Assembly (NCBI RefSeq): GCF_000003815.2
Contig: NC_049993.1
Span: 10,477,244 to 10,541,243 of the forward strand
From: Branchiostoma floridae
Lineage: Eukaryota > Chordata > Leptocardii > Amphioxiformes > Branchiostomatidae
DNA: 64,000 bases
Direction of reading: 5' to 3'
The notes under the pieces were generated by a model. That model saw only the letters and a list, made by a program, of their open reading frames with translations. It ran no database searches and was not told where the DNA came from. The position numbers were made by a program, and so were the translations under genes. Within the stretch, counting starts at the first letter, position 1; every line of letters starts with the position of its first letter. Shown piece by piece: positions 58,680-64,000 of the stretch.

Positions 58680-61600
58680 TCGTGACAGGTATCCAATTTG
58701 CACCTTGGGATATACATCCTGCCACCCTTAAGTCTAATTCTATTTGAATATGCAAGACATCACTGTGCAAATATTGCCACCTAAATTCCCTTCCCCACAA
58801 TCCATTAGAGTAAATCTGACCACGTCTAGAGTTGACTGATGGTTCTCACATCGCCCCTTAATGATTCAGCTGGTCATCCGGCTTGTGGATTAACTCACAA
58901 TCGCTGCTGAATTGTTGGGGGACGATACGGTGCTTAGCTCCGCAATCAAAAAGGAGGTCAGGTCGAAAATTGTGGCAGAATAGCAAACAAACGAGCGAGA
59001 ATCCGTCTGGGACTGTAATTGGCCACCGAAGGCACCCGTGCAAACCGATCAGGTGTTCTAGTTCTGAGTTTGTCTGGTACTGCTGTCTGGGGAAGGCTTC
59101 TGCCTTCAAACTTGTCTGTACACTGATGAGATGTGATCACTCAGATCCTCGTGAACAGGAAAGAAAATTAAAGGAGCAGTCGGAGCATAATTCAATAGTT
59201 CCAACGTCACATGCTTTCCTCTGCCTAATCAGGCTCAGTGTAATACGCTGTACCCCAAAATTAAGTCCCTTTGGCTAATCGATTTTCGTGTAGCTAATGA
59301 AAGCCTATGAGATGCGATGAGTCGAACAAGTTGCCAGAAGTGCGCATAGGCTCTGGATATCAAGGGCGTTCACATCTGTGGTTCGTTTGTTCACGTCATT
59401 GTAGAGGTGGTATTGACGCATAGGGGGTGTTTGTAGGATACATCAATGTCAAAACATAGTAATGACAGATTGGATTCATATTCATAGTGTGCAACGTTCT
59501 GATTACTTGTATTAAAATCGAGTCCGAAAGTTGGGTTATCTAACAGTACATGTATAAGGGAACAAGTGTAGTGGTCACGTAGGAAACCTGTTGTTTAGCT
59601 TTGTTCGTAAGGTTTAATGTTACATGCTGGTTCTAAATGTTGTCTTGCTTAAAATTCAGGATAGAGCAGATTCACACAAAAGACGTAGTAGCTGGAAAAC
59701 CGCACATATAATTTAACAATAATGATGGACGGTAGTGGACACACCAGCTACATTTTCATGGGTCAAGAGACATAGATTCTGCAGTATTTAGATTTATTCT
59801 GTACACGATGATTTGTGCTTTATACACGAATGTTTCCCTTTAAAATCTCATAGCCAAGCGACCCCATTTCATACTGGTTATGGCGCCGTAACACACCGAA
59901 CGAAAATCATTATTAAAAAAAAAGGTGTTTAATTCATTTAACACCGGATCCAATCATAAATTTCGAAGGAAAATTCACATAAAATTGATCAACAAGATTT
60001 AAACATCCCAAGATTGCAATGTTACGAATATTTCCTGAGGGAATTTTGGGTTCAAAATGAAATCTGCAATCTCTTTATGTATCAAAATGACAGATTTTCA
60101 AAATGCATTTCTCAGGATTCAAAATTCAAATGAATTTACTAGACTAGTATAGTATCAAAGGAATTTGTATGCCTCATACGGGAGAGTTTGGAAGGGCTAC
60201 ACCATAATAACGTTAAATGACCAAATGATTCCACCGAGTGAGCGAAATAACCCTTTATTTGTTCTTCTATTGCACGCAAGGATTATTCCATTCTTCAGAT
60301 TCAGACTAAAAAGTTAGTCCATTTTCTAACTTTCCCCAAACCCTGACGTTTTGAACTGTAATTATCCGTACTGGAAGGAATATATGTTACCAATGTCACA
60401 TGACATACCAAATAACACTATTCTGGAATCGTCGCTCCATCTTTCAAATTATTTCGAAAAATCAATCCCCTTTCTCTCTTAGCTATATTATTCACATGTG
60501 TAATATGTATTCATGACGCGGTTTCATCTTCACGGTCACTGAGTGCGCACGGTACGGCTGCTTTGATAACGGTTAACATTAGCAATGCACATTACCTGCA
60601 CTATCTACGTGCCTCTTTCTCTCTGTTACACACCTCTTCTTCACGGATTGATGCACACGGTCAATGATTATCACTCGGGCAATTAGGATATAGCTGAGAT
60701 AGTTGATATTGTATGGTGTGATTTGAAAGTTACCGACCTGGGTTCCCTTAATGCATGAAGTGTGACAATATGTTTTGATTGGACGCCAAATTGTGAGATT
60801 GTCCTTCACGTCCCCCTCCACCATCAAAAGTAGCTTAACGAGCTTTTTGCCGAATTACAATTTCACGAGCAATTTGATATAGTAAGTCTTGATGGGGTTT
60901 TTCCTGCATTTTACAGACCGTTATCATGATGAGCATAGTTCGTGTGGAAATCAACAGCAATCTCCATAAAACAGCACTTCATTGGTCACTCCATTAACTT
61001 GATCATCATGATTAAAGACTTCTCAAAAGTGAGGATATTTTGAAATGAACCCATGTCAAAGGAGAACACAAGTTTTTTTTACATCACAATGATAAAAAAA
61101 TTAGATGTACAACTATTTTGTAAATGCAAATTTTCTATGATTTCATGTAACCTCAATATTTAGCATAAACGGCCATCCCCTTTTCTGTATACGGCTTTCT
61201 GTACAAAGGAAAATTTATTTAAAACTTGACCTTTTGACAATTTACCAGTACACAGTCTGTGAGAACCTCGGAAAGATTCCACATTTCGCATTACACATAT
61301 AGTATTCATTACTAGTATACATTACTATGTATACATGTAATACAAAACGAAGGTCTAAACAACTCGAAAGCAACAGTACCACAAGAATTTGTAAACTCAA
61401 TTGAAAAAAATATACCACATATATCTTACGTGGCTAAAGTTGTGCAATCGTATCATAGATATACAGGTCGCAGTAGGTACAGTTAATCGACAAAACATGT
61501 AAGCTAGTGTGCTATTGCACTTTACCTTTACTGTTGATATATTGATGTGATCTCAAACGTAGTGATATATACGTGCTCCTGCCGGAAATACCACGATATC

Positions 61601-64000
61601 AGCACTGCCTAGAGCGTGTAATATCAAGTGCCAATAAACCTACGACAGTGGGATTGATCTATGTAAAACTTTTAGCTTGCAAACAAAAAAAATCATGCTG
61701 ACATTAGACATTGTTGTGAAATTGGATTTTAATTACCACGCTTATAAAAGGTTTCCATCTCTGATTTACACTCAGACGATTCCTAAAGATAAGCATTATT
61801 TGATATCAATGTGCAGTTTCAGGTCTTATATTAACTTCATACAACGCTATATATGTGTTTCTCCACCTGTTCATGTCTACTTGCACTCATGAACATTCAA
61901 GCGTTACATACATTGATTAAGATGAACTACTTCATAAACAAACAGATTGAACTGTTCCCCTCAATACAGTATAGAAGATGCACACAATCGTTACTCCATC
62001 TTGATCGTTCCCTATCGGCCGGAACAATTCATTTTAGATAAGTGGAGATGTAGATAGGGCTATTTATCTGTGTATATAGAGTGGTATCTTCTCACAGAAC
62101 ACTAATTCATATTCCTTCCCTACGTCACATTGCGTTGTGAAGTGAAATCCGTTCTGTACAAGGCTCGTTCAGTTGAGGCATCATCTTAGATCTGGACGAA
62201 GATGATTATCCATGTTGTGTCTGCTGATGCGTGATATGCGATCGATTAGAAGGGCGTAGATCATAGTCCTCAAATACAGTAGCCCACTATTATACATTTA
62301 TCATTCATCACGATGCTTTTTGGATGCGACATTTAGAGTCAAATGTTGTGAGAGTGTGGATGTTTCATCAGTGCGTGATCCTTAAACTTTGCATTAAAAC
62401 CGGATCAGATTGTATTACTTTAACAAATCTGAGATTGAGATAAGACCCAATTCCTTCATGCCTTATTTCTCCGAAAATATCTACTTTGACAGGAAACAAC
62501 GATTTGATATCTCCTGTCAAATGTGTTTCTTATACATGTCTTGGTTTGCCATGGTTCATTGGATCAACCTGTACGATCTTATCGAATTGTCATTGTCGGC
62601 ACGTTCTCCATTCCATCGGTGCCGGCCTTTGCGGTCCTCTTTTGTACTATTAAGTGGAACCATCCCGTCCGAACACGCAGCTCTGCGGAGCTTCAGCTTA
62701 GGTTTCAAAATGGCTGCGGGCTTAACGATCTGCTGGGGAACTCGTGAGCATCTCAAAGGAGGAGATCCACAGCCCCAGCACCTCCGGGGCTCCTGATGCT
62801 GCACACATATGGATGTGAGGAACCGGCAGTGGCTTCGCTGTCGTCTCGGCTTGCTTTAAACAAAAAGAAGACACATTCCAAAACACTGTATAAATCATTA
62901 CCAAATGTGCATGTATAAGAACTGACTCAGGGGGGCGCTGATATGGATGCAGACATGTAATCTTGGAACCTGACGATTTTTCCACGATCAGTCTAAAATG
63001 ATTTATGACGCTTGCGGTGCAGCTCTGGAGCACACATGACAGATATTCCGTCAAAAATATTACGTTGGCGTTATGTAAAAGCAATTGTAGGTCTTATGCA
63101 ATGTCTGAATGATTCTTAAATATTTCAAGAATATATGTATTCAATGTATTATGTAGGTAATGTAATTTGCGGTTTAATATGTAATAAAAATTTACTAAAA
63201 TGTACGTTGCTTTTGGCAAAAAAAAGGTTGGACCGGTTGAAGCTAGAAGGCAGCGTCTCTGAGACAAACCCAAGGAGAAATGTTTTATGCGGAGCAGCAC
63301 CCTTACGAGTCCAATCTGTATGCAGACAGCATTAGCGGACGTCGTTACCTGGCTCCATAACGATCCCCCGGTGGATAGGCCTTTTATGACGTCTCTGTGG
63401 CGGCTTTGTCTATCGTTTGTAAAAGGCTGCTGCAGGTAAAATGTTAAAATGATGGCTTTGTTCGTGGGATCTAATTGCTGTGATAAAGATGTAGTGTAGT
63501 GTATGGACGAGAAGAGATGGGCTGGTAAACTATGCTCAGATACCACATTTATGCTGATTCCTTTATGTTAGCTACTATACTGTGCAAATAAAATAGTTGA
63601 CTAGAGTATTGACTACGTGGGGTTGTATAGTCTTTACAGTATATAGTCTTTTAGTCTGACAGTAAACTATCATCTTTGACCTATCCACAAGACGCAAAGA
63701 GATACTTTTCCAAGATGACGTAAAGATGTAGAGCCATTATCTTGTCTTTTACATAGCTAACCTTTGAACTACCTTCATTCTACCCCCGTCTTTTCTCTTT
63801 TCCCGTCATTGGATGTTTACATCATCAATGTCGTCTTCTTCTAGTACTTCCTACGTCTTAGTACAAGAACTGCAACCCTTTAAATTTGGACCAGTTCTCG
63901 ATGTCTCTCGTTAGGGCAATTTGCTAGCCCATGGTGCGAACCACAACATCTCCACTGAAGCTGTGCGTCCCTTTTTCTATATAATGACCTATGGACTCCA

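Larger units (their letters stand above)
54451..64000. other. Presumed intron 1 of the second receptor gene
   Basis: Begins GTAAGA. No sequence resembling receptor exon 2 (the VPP...QILEDNYW region of the first gene) or any later receptor exon was seen. It contains an AT microsatellite near 55507-55522, a family B MITE and a palindrome cluster at 58622-58679. Otherwise, from 56.5 kb to the end, I see nothing I can support. Confidence 0.5.

Noticed and set aside
63094-63546. 150-codon minus-strand frame
   Set aside because: No motif, no splice partners, AT-rich flanks; likely chance.

Overview
This is animal nuclear DNA: split genes with GT-AG introns, no operons, microsatellites and many short non-autonomous DNA transposons. 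The best guess is an invertebrate chordate such as an amphioxus (Branchiostoma). The reasons are vertebrate-like four-exon fatty-acid-binding-protein (FABP) genes, a clear GluN3-class NMDA receptor, compact introns and dense MITEs. The species itself is an inference. A 100-N gap at 14588-14687 marks an assembly join.

Layout. (1) Positions 1-12.8 kb hold a minus-strand tandem cluster of FABP-like (intracellular lipid-binding protein) genes. Three copies are complete (4610-6093, 7320-8942, 10329-12754). One is cut by the left edge of the window (1-1486), and one orphan first exon has a 1-nt length defect (2901-2984). All complete copies have the canonical four exons with identical phases (1, 0, 0). 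Each intact copy has an AGGTCA-type nuclear-receptor half-site 100-170 bp upstream of its ATG, and copies 1 and 2 share a longer promoter block. (2) Positions 12.8-16.8 kb are gene-free and contain the gap. (3) Positions 16816-38791, plus strand, hold a complete ten-exon gene for a GluN3-like NMDA receptor subunit of 1056 aa. It has a 13-kb first intron, a GC-AG intron and a candidate frame-shifting cassette exon. A core-perfect RE1/NRSE (REST-type) element lies 1.5 kb past its polyA signal, and a degenerate one lies in intron 1. (4) Positions 38.8-53 kb are a gene-poor spacer rich in MITEs and repeats. (5) Positions 54034-54450, plus strand, hold the first coding exon of a second receptor of the same type. 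It ends at the same intron position and phase. Its other exons were not found before the right edge, so the two receptors look like a tandem pair.

Function. The FABP cluster makes cytosolic carriers of hydrophobic ligands. The receptor gene makes a membrane glycine/glutamate-gated channel subunit with N-terminal domain, split ligand-binding domain, M1, pore loop, M3, M4 and a coiled-coil tail. There is no sign that the two families work together. I did not find a wholly new biological system. The observations most worth checking are the RE1 element by the receptor gene, the unusual pore-site serine and cysteine-rich tail of the receptor, the possible poison exon, the shared FABP promoter block, and at least six MITE families.
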